DNA of 17,737 nt from Bacteroidales bacterium (GCA_004557195.1 SFER01000020.1:1-17737), one strand, 5' to 3'. Counted from the first letter of the stretch, positions 1-7,758 are shown. Notes: a model not told the origin generated them from the sequence alone. Made by a program: numbers and translations.

Positions 1-68
1 TGCGGTCGAGATAGTCGGCCACCGCCTGCTGCTGCATCTTCCAATAAAATTACTGATAATGTGTTCAT
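1..68 (-). CDS. Start of a gene cut by the window edge, possibly preprotein translocase subunit YajC
   Basis: An ATG at 68-66 lies 28 bp downstream of the nusB stop and opens a frame that stays open to the edge. It reads MNTLSVILLEDAAAGGG and then a basic stretch. In Bacteroidales nusB is commonly followed by yajC, whose product starts with a short hydrophobic N-terminus and a Gly/Ala-rich stretch before its membrane helix, so yajC is the best guess. However, the last seven codons (RLSRP and neighbours) do not look like YajC and use codons such as CGA and CTA. A second frame from the ATG at 37-35 reads MQQQAVADYLDR with codons more typical of this genome. Only 22 codons are visible, so identity and even frame remain open. 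Confidence 0.4.
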   Translation of the reverse strand, partial: MNTLSVILLEDAAAGGGRLSRP

Positions 69-96
69 ATTACTTGCTTTTTATTGATTAGTATTC

Positions 97-1038
97 TTAT
101 TTTTTAATCACCTTTTCGGCACGGAGATGCTTAACCACGCTGCTCATAATGCCATTGATATAGTTGCCACTACGCGGCGAGCTATAGGATTTTGCTATCT
201 CGATATACTCGTTCATTGTAACGGTAACCGGGATGAGTGGATAGTTGATAATTTCGGCAATCGCTGTGAGCATAATCACACGGTCCATCAAAGCGATGCG
301 CTCCACATCCCATGCCTCTGTTTTCACAAAGCGGTCGATGAGGCTGTTATACAAATTGTAGTTTTTATCCACATAAGAAAGCAATTCAAATCCAAACTTG
401 GCATCCTGCTCATCTTTGAATTGAGGAGAGAAAGTTTGCTCCTGCCCTTCGCCCCAGCGCTTTAATGTTTTGATAAAGAAAGCACCGATGGTGGGGAGGT
501 CATCGTTCCAATAAACCGACTTGTTTTCAATCATCTCCATGAAGCCTTCGTCCTCAAGCACGATATTTATCATCACATTGCGCCAAAATTCGGTGTCGGT
601 GGCGAAATCGGTGTTAGCAAGCGCCATATATTCGGCATAAATGTCGCTGTTGAGAATCTTGTCGAGGATTACGCGAGCATACACATCATCTTGCCATGAG
701 ATAGTTTCCAAGTCGGCAGTTGACAAGTTGTTCAAGAAATAATTATATGCCTCATTCCCCCTGATAGCCTCGATAAACTTGTTGTCGATGAATCGGGTGT
801 CGGGATTTAACTCCTCGGCAGTGGGAAGATACTTGTTCTTAGCGGCATCGAGACGCAACTCTTGAATACGTGTCAAATCGGACATAAACTTAAACAGGGC
901 AAAATATAATTGATATGCCTTGTCCATGCTGTCATCGAGTTTTGATTTCACCTCGACAATAGATAAGTCGTTACGGGTGAGCATATAAGAATAAAGAATT
1001 TGCACCACCTTTATTCTTATTAAGATTCTATTTATCAT
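97..1038 (-). CDS. nusB: Transcription antitermination factor NusB, long Bacteroidetes form
   Basis: NusB binds boxA RNA together with ribosomal protein S10 and helps RNA polymerase read through rRNA operons. The C-terminal part (about residues 242-305) matches the NusB core: WDVERIALMDRVIM, then MNEYIEIAKSY around 275-285 and NYINGIMSSVVKHLR, comparable to E. coli INEAIELAKSFG...KFVNGVLDK. The N-terminus (IRIKVVQILYSYMLTRND, residues 7-24) resembles the first NusB helix (AVQALYSWQLSQND in E. coli). At 313 aa it is more than twice the 139 aa of E. coli NusB, and the extra length lies between these two blocks. Long NusB proteins are usual in Bacteroidetes. The ATG at 1038 lies about 22 bp below a consensus promoter; the upstream operon ends 95 bp away, so the gene probably starts its own transcript. 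Confidence 0.9.
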   Translation of the reverse strand: MINRILIRIKVVQILYSYMLTRNDLSIVEVKSKLDDSMDKAYQLYFALFKFMSDLTRIQELRLDAAKNKYLPTAEELNPDTRFIDNKFIEAIRGNEAYNYFLNNLSTADLETISWQDDVYARVILDKILNSDIYAEYMALANTDFATDTEFWRNVMINIVLEDEGFMEMIENKSVYWNDDLPTIGAFFIKTLKRWGEGQEQTFSPQFKDEQDAKFGFELLSYVDKNYNLYNSLIDRFVKTEAWDVERIALMDRVIMLTAIAEIINYPLIPVTVTMNEYIEIAKSYSSPRSGNYINGIMSSVVKHLRAEKVIKK

Positions 1039-1059
1039 CTTTTATTCTATTTTCTTATG

Positions 1060-1091
1060 CAAAGTTACTACAAAATGCGCTCACAATCAAA
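1060..1091 (-). promoter_or_regulatory. Promoter of nusB (Bacteroidetes sigma-ABfr type)
   Basis: Read on the minus strand, TTTG at 1091-1088 is followed after 20 bp by TAACTTTG at 1067-1060. This matches the Bacteroidetes primary-sigma consensus TTTG/TAnnTTTG. Transcription should begin near 1054, leaving a leader of roughly 15 nt before the nusB ATG. Confidence 0.75.
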
Positions 1092-1133
1092 TGAAACGCA
1101 CAAAAACTAAAATAATGTGCCTTGAGGAGATGT

Positions 1134-1889
1134 CTATTCGACAACGAGCCCGGAGTTAATGCGCTGTCGCACAACCTCATAAATCATAATTCCGGCAGCA
1201 ACCGACACATTTAGCGAACTAATGTTGCCAAATTCGGGAATTGCGGCAAATGAGTCGCACATCTTGAGCACATCATTTGAAATGCCTTTATCTTCGGCGC
1301 CCATAACCACAGCCACCGGAGAGGTGTAGTCGATTGTGGTATAGTTAACAGCGCCTTTTTCCGAAGCACCTACGATTGTGCATCCGCTCTCTTTAAGCAT
1401 TTTCACAGCCGAGAGAATGTTCTTCTCGCGGCACACCGGGAGGTGCATTAGTGCACCAGCCGAAGTTTTTATAGCATCGCCATTCACGCTCACGCTGTTG
1501 CGCTCGGGAATTACAATGGCATCGACACCGGCACACTCGCATGTGCGAGCAATCGCGCCGAAATTGCGCACATCGGTGATTCCGTCAAGCATCACGATAA
1601 AAGGTAGCGAACCTTGCTCGTAGAGCGACGGGAGCAGGGTGTCGAGACTGTGGTAAGACACAGGCGACAGGAGGGCAAGCACACCTTGATGATTCTTTCG
1701 TGTGATGCGATTGATTTTCTCAACCGGCACACGCTGCACTATCACATTCTTCTCGCGTGCGGCTCTAAAAAGGTCGTCAGCCATATCGCTCGACAAGTCT
1801 TTCTTAATCAGCACTTTGTCGAATTCTTTACCTGCCTCTATTGCCTCAATCACGGCACGCAGTCCAAAAATATATTCGTTTTTTTCCAT
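1134..1889 (-). CDS. rlmB: 23S rRNA (guanosine-2'-O)-methyltransferase RlmB, TrmH/SpoU family
   Basis: The protein belongs to the SPOUT class that transfers methyl from S-adenosylmethionine to a ribose 2'-OH. The RlmB subgroup modifies G2251 in the P-loop of 23S rRNA in E. coli. An N-terminal substrate-binding domain spans about residues 1-78 (IFGLRAVIEAIEAGK, then RITRKNHQGVLAL). All three SpoU motifs follow: DVRNFGAIARTCECAGV with Asn109 and Arg115, VVMGAEDKGIS, and the knot motif NISSLNVSVAAGIMIYEV. The length of 251 aa is normal. It is the last gene of the dnaN operon, starting 5 bp after the recN stop. RlmB is favoured over TrmH or other SpoU enzymes because of the N-terminal domain, though exact target specificity is inferred. 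Confidence 0.88.
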   Translation of the reverse strand: MEKNEYIFGLRAVIEAIEAGKEFDKVLIKKDLSSDMADDLFRAAREKNVIVQRVPVEKINRITRKNHQGVLALLSPVSYHSLDTLLPSLYEQGSLPFIVMLDGITDVRNFGAIARTCECAGVDAIVIPERNSVSVNGDAIKTSAGALMHLPVCREKNILSAVKMLKESGCTIVGASEKGAVNYTTIDYTSPVAVVMGAEDKGISNDVLKMCDSFAAIPEFGNISSLNVSVAAGIMIYEVVRQRINSGLVVE

Positions 1890-1894
1890 ATCAA

Positions 1895-3556
1895 TTATTT
1901 AATTTTGAGAAGCGACTTGGCATTCTCGATTGCAGCAGAGTTGTTGTTGCCTGTTCCGAGCATACCGGCAATTTCAAGGACCCGTTCATCGGTAGAAAGC
2001 TGTTTTATGCTCGTAACCGTGGTGTCGGGAGTGTCGCTTTTGAATACCTTATAGTGATGAGCACCCAGCGCAGCCACCTGCGGCAAATGGGTTATTGCCA
2101 TCACCTGCATCTTCCCGGAGATATCACACATCATCTCGCCCATTCGATTGGCGATGTTGCCCGAAACACCGGTGTCTATTTCATCAAATATAATAGTGGG
2201 CATCTGCATCGAGCGAGCGATGAGTGTCTTCACGCACAGCATGATACGAGAGATTTCGCCACCAGAAGCGGTTTTGCCCAACGGAAGCAACTGCTGGTTT
2301 TTATTAAATGAGAAGAGAAAACACACATGGTCGGCGCCCGAAGATGTGAAATCACAATCTTTGAACTCGACTTCGCACCTGATATTTTCCATTCCGAGGG
2401 GTTTGGCGAGTTCCAAAACCATATCGCGGAATTTCACGGAAGCATCGCGGCGCGATTTTGTCAATTTTTGAGCGGCAACGCGTAGCGCGGCAAGCGACAA
2501 ATCGAGTTGCTTGCGCTTCTCTTCGAGTTCGGCATCGGAATTGTCCACTTCGGCAATCATTGCAGCAAATCGCTCACGGATAGCCACAAGAGCATCGCCG
2601 CTATCGACATTGTGCTTCTGCTTGAGCGTGAAAATTGTGTTAAGTCTCTCATTTACACGCTCCAACTCCTCGGGATTGTCGTTCACCGAATCGTTGATTT
2701 CCGACAAAGTGTCGTAGATGTCTTTCATCTCGAGATAAGCGCTTTCGGCACGCTGCGACAGCGCGGCGGTATCCGACACAAGGTGAGACATCGATGTCAA
2801 TTGTTTCACAAGTTGCTTGAGTTGCTGGAGGAGAGCGAGCTGCTCATCGTTTTCGAGCATAAAGCAAGCCTCGGCAATTCCGGTCTTTATCTCGTTGACA
2901 TTCGACAGGCGCACCTGCGCCTCGTCGAGTTCCTGCTCCTCCCCTATTTTGAGATTCAGACGGTCGAGTTGCTCAAGTTGGAAACGTATGTAGTCTTCGT
3001 CGGCACGATTTGCAGCAAGACGTTTTTCGGTGGCTTCAAAATCGCGTCGAGCAGCGACATAATCGCGGTAGGCTGATGTGTAGGCATCGAGCAACGAAGT
3101 GTTGGCGGCAAAATTGTCGATAATTTGCAATTGGTAGCCATCATCGGCAAGCAACAGATTGTTGTGCTGCGAATGAATATCCACCAAATGTATGGCAAGT
3201 GCCCTCAACTGTGCAAGCGACACCGGAGAATCGTTGACAAAAGCACGCGAACGCCCATTTGGGAGAATCTCACGGCGAAGGATGCACAACTGCGGGTCGT
3301 ATTCGAGGTCGTTCTCGTCGAACACGCGCTTAAGATCGTAATCCGCTATGGAGAAATGCGCCTCCACCACCGATTTACGCGAGACATCGCGCACACTCCT
3401 CGAATCGCTACGTTCACCGAGTATCTGCATCAATGCGCCGAGGATAATCGACTTTCCGGCACCGGTTTCACCGGTAATCACACTGAAACCGTTCTCGAAA
3501 GAGATTTCCATCGAGTCGATTAGCGCATAGTTATTTATTGATAGAAAAGACAACAT
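1895..3556 (-). CDS. recN: DNA repair protein RecN
   Basis: RecN is an SMC-like ATPase that acts early in recombinational repair of double-strand breaks. The N-terminal half-ATPase carries the Walker A motif GETGAGKS at residues 29-36. A long, polar, coiled-coil-like stretch covers about 150-365. The C-terminal half-ATPase has the signature region ASGGEISRIMLCVK and Walker B TIIFDEIDTGVSG at about 454-466, followed by AITHLPQVAALG. The length of 553 aa is typical. The ATG at 3556 gives the standard N-terminus MLSFLSINNYALID. It lies 7 bp after the DUF4835 gene and 5 bp before rlmB, inside the dnaN operon. No SOS-type operator is visible in the 7-bp gap, so expression probably follows the operon. 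Confidence 0.95.
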   Translation of the reverse strand: MLSFLSINNYALIDSMEISFENGFSVITGETGAGKSIILGALMQILGERSDSRSVRDVSRKSVVEAHFSIADYDLKRVFDENDLEYDPQLCILRREILPNGRSRAFVNDSPVSLAQLRALAIHLVDIHSQHNNLLLADDGYQLQIIDNFAANTSLLDAYTSAYRDYVAARRDFEATEKRLAANRADEDYIRFQLEQLDRLNLKIGEEQELDEAQVRLSNVNEIKTGIAEACFMLENDEQLALLQQLKQLVKQLTSMSHLVSDTAALSQRAESAYLEMKDIYDTLSEINDSVNDNPEELERVNERLNTIFTLKQKHNVDSGDALVAIRERFAAMIAEVDNSDAELEEKRKQLDLSLAALRVAAQKLTKSRRDASVKFRDMVLELAKPLGMENIRCEVEFKDCDFTSSGADHVCFLFSFNKNQQLLPLGKTASGGEISRIMLCVKTLIARSMQMPTIIFDEIDTGVSGNIANRMGEMMCDISGKMQVMAITHLPQVAALGAHHYKVFKSDTPDTTVTSIKQLSTDERVLEIAGMLGTGNNNSAAIENAKSLLKIK

Positions 3557-3563
3557 AATGTGA

Positions 3564-4481
3564 TTAGTTGGTCTTGCTTACTGTTTTAATCTTCTGCAAG
3601 CGGTCGTTTTCGGTTGGATAAAGAGGATAAAGGAGTTCATACACTTTTTCTTTCTCAACACTGCCCGCTTTGGAGTAGATATTTACAAGTTCGTCGAGTT
3701 TAGAGTCTTTGAAAATTGATAACCCCACGCTCATAGGCGCCACGTCATATACTCCCTTAAGCAACTCGATGCATTGAGTAACGGTAGCGCGCCCTTTATC
3801 CACGCTCAAAGCCATTTCATCGAGCCCTTTGCGGTGATACTGATACAGGATATCACGGAGCGCCGAGGTGGTTTTATCGGTGTAGGCACTCAGCACAGCC
3901 GAACGGTTTTTCGTATCCTCAAATGCCTTCCACCCTTTTTCGCCCGAACTTTGAGCCATCTGCACCACAGCAGCGGCTTTTTCGTAGTAGAAATCGCCAC
4001 CGGAAGGTGAGAAACTGTCGAAATCGAGGGCAAGGATAAGATAGCAATAGAAATTGAGTATTGCCGTAAGATTGCTCTCCATTGTGGTCTCAGAAAAAAC
4101 GAGAGGCTCGTTTTCTTGATAGGTAAATTCCACCTTGGAGTCTTTGAAGTTGAACAACGTGGTGGTGTAATTGCTGTTATACACCGGGCGCGATGACTGC
4201 ACCTGCAAGTCGCCGGTCATAATATTGTTGTCATAGGAGGCAATCGTGAAGAAAAGACGACATTCTATCTTTTCGTTTGCCATAAACTGGGCATTGCCCC
4301 ACTTGTTGGTGTTGACATAGTCGGCGATGGCACTTTCGAGGGTCTTGAACACCTCTTTGCTCACATTCTGCACCTTGTCGCTATTAATCTCGACCTTGCA
4401 GTTGAGTTCCTGCGCCGAAATGTCGAAGTGGCACATTACCGCCACCACCAGCATTGTTAAGAGCAACGACACATTTTTCAT
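3564..4481 (-). CDS. Secreted DUF4835 family protein, PorD-like
   Basis: This 305-aa protein starts with a signal peptide (MKNVSLLLTMLVVAVMCHF, cleavage probably near SAQ/ELNC). The mature part begins ELNCKVEINSDKVQ, which is typical of DUF4835, a Bacteroidetes family found between coaBC and recN. As I recall, databases label this family 'type IX secretion system protein PorD'. I see no other T9SS gene here, so that label does not prove T9SS function. The rest is mixed alpha/beta (FNFKDSKVEFTYQENEPLVF; NFYCYLILALDFDSFSP) with no catalytic motif or C-terminal sorting domain. A periplasmic location is inferred from the signal peptide and absence of a lipobox. The start codon overlaps the coaBC stop by 4 bp (ATGA), which suggests translational coupling. 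Confidence 0.8.
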   Translation of the reverse strand: MKNVSLLLTMLVVAVMCHFDISAQELNCKVEINSDKVQNVSKEVFKTLESAIADYVNTNKWGNAQFMANEKIECRLFFTIASYDNNIMTGDLQVQSSRPVYNSNYTTTLFNFKDSKVEFTYQENEPLVFSETTMESNLTAILNFYCYLILALDFDSFSPSGGDFYYEKAAAVVQMAQSSGEKGWKAFEDTKNRSAVLSAYTDKTTSALRDILYQYHRKGLDEMALSVDKGRATVTQCIELLKGVYDVAPMSVGLSIFKDSKLDELVNIYSKAGSVEKEKVYELLYPLYPTENDRLQKIKTVSKTN

Positions 4482-5674
4482 AATAGTTCCGATAAATAAT
4501 CCACAATATCTTTTGCTACTTCGGTTTTAGGCTTGTTGCCATATTTCACACAATCTCCATTGCTACCAATAATAGTAATGGTGTTGTTGTCGGTGGCAAA
4601 ACCGGAATTGGCGTCACGCAGAGAGTTGAGAACGATGAAATCGAGATTCTTGCGACGCAATTTCTCCCGGGCGTTCTCCATTTCGTTGTCGGTTTCGAGA
4701 GCAAACCCCACAAGCAGTTGCTTTGCGCTTTTTCTCGAGCCGAGTGTAGCGGCGATGTCGGGATTCTTTTTGAGGTTAATCGACGGAATTTCGGAATGTT
4801 CGCGCTTGATTTTCACATCGCTTACATTATCGACATAATAGTCGGCAACCGCGGCACACATCACAGCGGCATCGCACTTGTCGAACCACTCCTCACATGC
4901 AGCAAGCATCTGTCGCCCGCTCTCCACCTTCACCACTTGAACAGGCATCGATGGCGATACCGACACCGGACCGCTCACGAGCACCACTTCGGCGCCTCGG
5001 CGAGCACATTCGTCGGCTATAGCATAGCCCATCTTTCCCGATGAATAATTGCCGATGAAACGAACAGGGTCGATTTTCTCATAGGTTGGACCGGCGGTAA
5101 CCATTATCCGCTTCCCGGCAAGAGATTGCTCGGTGGTAAAATAGCGTTCAATCACTTCATAGATTCGCTCCGGCTCCTCCATACGCCCTTTTCCGACAAG
5201 ATGACTTGCCAACTCGCCCGATGCAGGTTCGATTATGTGGTTGCCATAGGATTTAAGTTTTTCTATATTGGCAACAGTCGATGGATGCGCCATCATGTCA
5301 AGGTCCATTGCCGGGGCAATGAACACCGGAGCCTTGGCAGAGAGATATGTGGTTACGAGCATATTGTCGGCTATTCCGTTTGCCATCTTCCCTATTGTGC
5401 AGGCAGTTGCAGGAGCAATCACCATTGCGTCAGCCCACAGACCGATATCCACATGGCTATTCCAGCTGCCGGTATTTGCTGTGAAGAATTCGCTTATCAC
5501 CGGTTTCCCGCTCAGAGCCGAGAGAGTAACCGGGGTAATAAACTCGCGTGCGGAAGGGGTCATCACCACCTGCACCTCGGCACCGTTTTTCACAAACAAG
5601 CGCAATAGAGATGCGGCTTTATAGGCAGCAATGCCTCCCGTAATGCCCAATACTATGTGCTTCCCTTTCATCAT
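4478..5674 (-). CDS. coaBC: Bifunctional phosphopantothenoylcysteine decarboxylase / phosphopantothenate-cysteine ligase CoaBC
   Basis: CoaBC joins cysteine to 4'-phosphopantothenate and then decarboxylates the product to 4'-phosphopantetheine, two central steps of coenzyme A synthesis. The flavoprotein CoaC half (about 1-185) shows LGITGGIAAYKAASL, the catalytic His74 in NSHVDIGLWAD, and PAMDLDMM at 121-128. The CoaB ligase half starts at about 188 with RIMVTAGPTYEKIDPVRFIGNYSSGKMG and continues through CAAVADY and LKKNPDIAATLG. The length of 398 aa is normal. The decarboxylase half has Asp124 where E. coli has Asn125, and Ser157 (GELASHLVGKGRM) where E. coli has Cys158. From memory this variant is shared by other Bacteroidetes. 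The gene starts 3 bp after the exonuclease stop and overlaps the next gene by 4 bp. Confidence 0.95.
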   Translation of the reverse strand: MMKGKHIVLGITGGIAAYKAASLLRLFVKNGAEVQVVMTPSAREFITPVTLSALSGKPVISEFFTANTGSWNSHVDIGLWADAMVIAPATACTIGKMANGIADNMLVTTYLSAKAPVFIAPAMDLDMMAHPSTVANIEKLKSYGNHIIEPASGELASHLVGKGRMEEPERIYEVIERYFTTEQSLAGKRIMVTAGPTYEKIDPVRFIGNYSSGKMGYAIADECARRGAEVVLVSGPVSVSPSMPVQVVKVESGRQMLAACEEWFDKCDAAVMCAAVADYYVDNVSDVKIKREHSEIPSINLKKNPDIAATLGSRKSAKQLLVGFALETDNEMENAREKLRRKNLDFIVLNSLRDANSGFATDNNTITIIGSNGDCVKYGNKPKTEVAKDIVDYLSELL

Positions 5675-5677
5675 TGG

Positions 5678-6439
5678 CTATTTCATTCCCAATTTGATGT
5701 TGGTCAATACCTTCTTTGTGTTCAGAGGGAAATCGCCCTGCATCATCCAACTGTAATAGCTGGGGTCGCGACGCAAAACATCCTCAACAAGCATCCCTTT
5801 GTATTTGCCAAAGTTGAAAACAGGCTGTTTCTTGTCGTTATAGACAATGCGACCTGCGAAATCGGCATTCTTGGTAAATGAGGAGAATGTGCTGAGGAAC
5901 TCCACATCGTTTTGCAACGATGGATAGCGGTCGAGCTGCGCCTTGAGCACCTCATAGGTTGCAGCAGTGTCGGCAGATGCGGCATGAGCGTCCTTGAGCT
6001 CCTTACCGCAATAGAAACGATAGGCTGCTTCGAGGGTGCGCTGCTCCATCTTGTGGAAGATTGTCTGAACATCGATAAATTTGCGCTTACCAAAGTCGAT
6101 TGTGCAGTCGCAGCGGAGGAATTCCTCGACAAGCAATGGAATGTCGAAACGGTTGCTGTTGAATCCTGCGATATCGCATCCTTCAAAAACGCGTTCCAAT
6201 TCTTTTGCCACCATCTTGAATGTGGGGCAATCTTTAACATCCTCGTCGGTTATGCCATGCACAGCCGTTGAAGTCTCCGGGATGTGCATTTCGGGGTTGA
6301 TGCGATAGGTGCGTGTCTCCTCCTTGTGATTGGGATACACCTTGATATACGACAATTCGATGATTCGGTCGCGCGACACATCGACACCGGTTGTCTCGAG
6401 GTCGAATATAATGAGTGGATTTTTGAGATTCAGTTCCAT
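5678..6439 (-). CDS. DnaQ-like 3'-5' exonuclease with ExoX-type C-terminal domain
   Basis: The protein is a DEDDh exonuclease of the DnaQ/RNase T superfamily. Exo I is IFDLETTG with Asp13 and Glu15, Exo II is NSNRFDIPLL with Asp99, and Exo III is KDAHAASADTAAT with His152 and Asp157; all four metal ligands and the catalytic His are present. After residue 195 comes a small second domain, VFNFGKYKGMLVEDVLRRDPSYYSWM, which resembles the C-terminal domain of ExoX-like nucleases and DUF3820. At 253 aa it is a stand-alone enzyme, not a polymerase domain. It starts 9 bp after the dnaN stop, so a proofreading or repair role beside the clamp is plausible but inferred. The true substrate (DNA or RNA ends) cannot be read from sequence. 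Confidence 0.9.
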   Translation of the reverse strand: MELNLKNPLIIFDLETTGVDVSRDRIIELSYIKVYPNHKEETRTYRINPEMHIPETSTAVHGITDEDVKDCPTFKMVAKELERVFEGCDIAGFNSNRFDIPLLVEEFLRCDCTIDFGKRKFIDVQTIFHKMEQRTLEAAYRFYCGKELKDAHAASADTAATYEVLKAQLDRYPSLQNDVEFLSTFSSFTKNADFAGRIVYNDKKQPVFNFGKYKGMLVEDVLRRDPSYYSWMMQGDFPLNTKKVLTNIKLGMK

Positions 6440-6448
6440 AGCGCAAGA

Positions 6449-7564
6449 TTATAGAATCATTGGCATTATCACGATAGTGTTATCCTCGTTCTCTTTTTGT
6501 TCGAGCGGTGTGAACACACCGGGACGCGACGGGTCGCTGAGGTGCACCTCGATAGTGTCGTGGTCGATATTTCCAAGCACTTCTATCATGCGGGCATAGT
6601 GGAAACCTATTTCCATAGGTTCGCCATTATAGTCGCAGGAGATAGACTCCTTGGCAGATGTTGACACATCGATATCCTCGGCGGTGAGGATTACATTATT
6701 CGGCTCGAGACGGAATTTCACGAGACCGCCAACGGTTGCAAACACGCCCACACGTTTCACAGCATTGAGCAAGCACATGCGGTCGATGGTTACAATATAC
6801 GGGTTGCTTTGCGGAATTACCGAGTTATAATTGGGGTAACGGCCCTTGATGAAGGTGCAATTGAGTTCGAAATCGGCGGTTTTGAATGTCGCACTGCCTG
6901 AATCGATGGTAACGCTCACCTCCTCATCGTTTTTGGGAAGGAAACTTTCAAGAATCGAAGCAGGCTTTGCCGGCAACACAAACGAAGCTGTTACATCGGG
7001 CTTGAGGTTGGTGTTGATATATCTCACCAATTTGTGCATATCCGAAGCCACGAATGTGATTTTATCGGGAACAAGATCCCAATACACACCCATCATCACC
7101 GGACGAATATCATCGGTGGCAACCGCAAACAAAGTGTGGCTAATACCGCTCAAAACATCTTTGGCAGGGAGTGTAAACTTCTTCACTTCCTCCTCTGTAA
7201 CGAGTTTTTCGGGGAAATCTCGACCATTAAGACCTACGAAATTATAGTTACCATTCTGATAATCGATATTTATCTCATAGTTCTCCTCATTGATTTCGAA
7301 TGAGAGGTTTTGGTCGTTCATCCCTTTGAGCACATCGAGAATATTTTTCACTTTGATGGCAAAACTGCCGTTGCCTTCTGCCTCCTCAACTTCAAAATGA
7401 GTTGTGAGAGTGTTTTCCTGGTCGCTACCTGTTACAGTGAGCACACCATTTTCGAGGTCGAATAAGAAATAGTCTAAAATTGCAATGGCATTCTTAGAAT
7501 TAACGACCTTGCTCACAGCAGACAAACGTGAGAGCAACGCCTTGCTTGATACTACAAATTTCAT
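6449..7564 (-). CDS. dnaN: DNA polymerase III beta subunit (sliding clamp) DnaN
   Basis: The beta clamp is a ring-shaped dimer that tethers the replicative polymerase and many repair proteins to DNA. The N-terminus MKFVVSSKALLSRLSAVSKVV is characteristic of Bacteroidetes clamps. The three repeated domains are about 125 residues each, with recognisable blocks TLPAKDVLSGISHTLFAVATD, FIKGRYPNYNSVIP and a C-terminus ending IVIMPMIL (compare MPMRL in E. coli). The 371 aa length is normal. It is the first gene of a six-gene operon, with a strong consensus promoter upstream and an AT-rich leader of about 50 nt. It is not next to dnaA in this window, as is common in Bacteroidetes. I see no origin-like cluster of DnaA boxes near it. 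Confidence 0.97.
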   Translation of the reverse strand: MKFVVSSKALLSRLSAVSKVVNSKNAIAILDYFLFDLENGVLTVTGSDQENTLTTHFEVEEAEGNGSFAIKVKNILDVLKGMNDQNLSFEINEENYEINIDYQNGNYNFVGLNGRDFPEKLVTEEEVKKFTLPAKDVLSGISHTLFAVATDDIRPVMMGVYWDLVPDKITFVASDMHKLVRYINTNLKPDVTASFVLPAKPASILESFLPKNDEEVSVTIDSGSATFKTADFELNCTFIKGRYPNYNSVIPQSNPYIVTIDRMCLLNAVKRVGVFATVGGLVKFRLEPNNVILTAEDIDVSTSAKESISCDYNGEPMEIGFHYARMIEVLGNIDHDTIEVHLSDPSRPGVFTPLEQKENEDNTIVIMPMIL

Positions 7565-7601
7565 ATTTTTTTATTTTTAATTATTTATTTCAAATCGGTT
7601 A

Positions 7602-7618
7602 AAGACATTTTGCGTCTT
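7602..7618 (-). other. Small stem-loop at the predicted 5' end of the dnaN mRNA
   Basis: On the minus strand AAGAC (7618-7614), a 7-nt loop, and GTCTT (7606-7602) can form a 5-bp stem. The promoter predicts a transcript start near 7618, so the stem would sit at the very 5' end. Such positions can slow mRNA decay. The stem is short, so chance is a serious alternative. Confidence 0.3.
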
Positions 7619-7624
7619 AATATG

Positions 7625-7655
7625 CAAAGTTAATGAAAAAAGTCGTAAAAACAAA
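7625..7655 (-). promoter_or_regulatory. Promoter of the dnaN operon (Bacteroidetes sigma-ABfr type)
   Basis: On the minus strand TTTG at 7655-7652 is separated by exactly 19 bp from TAACTTTG at 7632-7625. Both boxes match the Bacteroidetes consensus. The predicted transcript start is near 7618, giving an AT-rich leader of about 50 nt. No other promoter of this quality was found inside the six-gene operon. Confidence 0.85.
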
Positions 7656-7722
7656 GCCATTTTAAATATTTTCCCCACTTTAATTTTTATTACGAGATTA
7701 TTATTGCAGCAAACAAATGAGA

Positions 7723-7758
7723 AAGGGAGGACAACGCCAACCCGGACGATCCTCCCTT
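7723..7758 (-). terminator. Probable terminator of the carA-carB-ABC-F-M13 cluster
   Basis: The arms AAGGGAGGA (7723-7731) and TCCTCCCTT (7750-7758) pair perfectly over 9 bp with an 18-nt loop. The structure lies about 20 bp after the M13 peptidase stop codon and about 65 bp before the dnaN -33 box. The sequence after the stem on the minus strand is only moderately T-rich (TCTCATTTGTTTG), so it is a weaker intrinsic terminator than the one at 16935-16978. Confidence 0.55.

Noticed and set aside
1068..1106. Weak hairpin after rlmB (TGCG with CGCA, followed by TTTTG on the minus strand)
   Set aside because: Only four Watson-Crick pairs plus wobbles, and it overlaps the nusB -33 region. Too weak to call a terminator.
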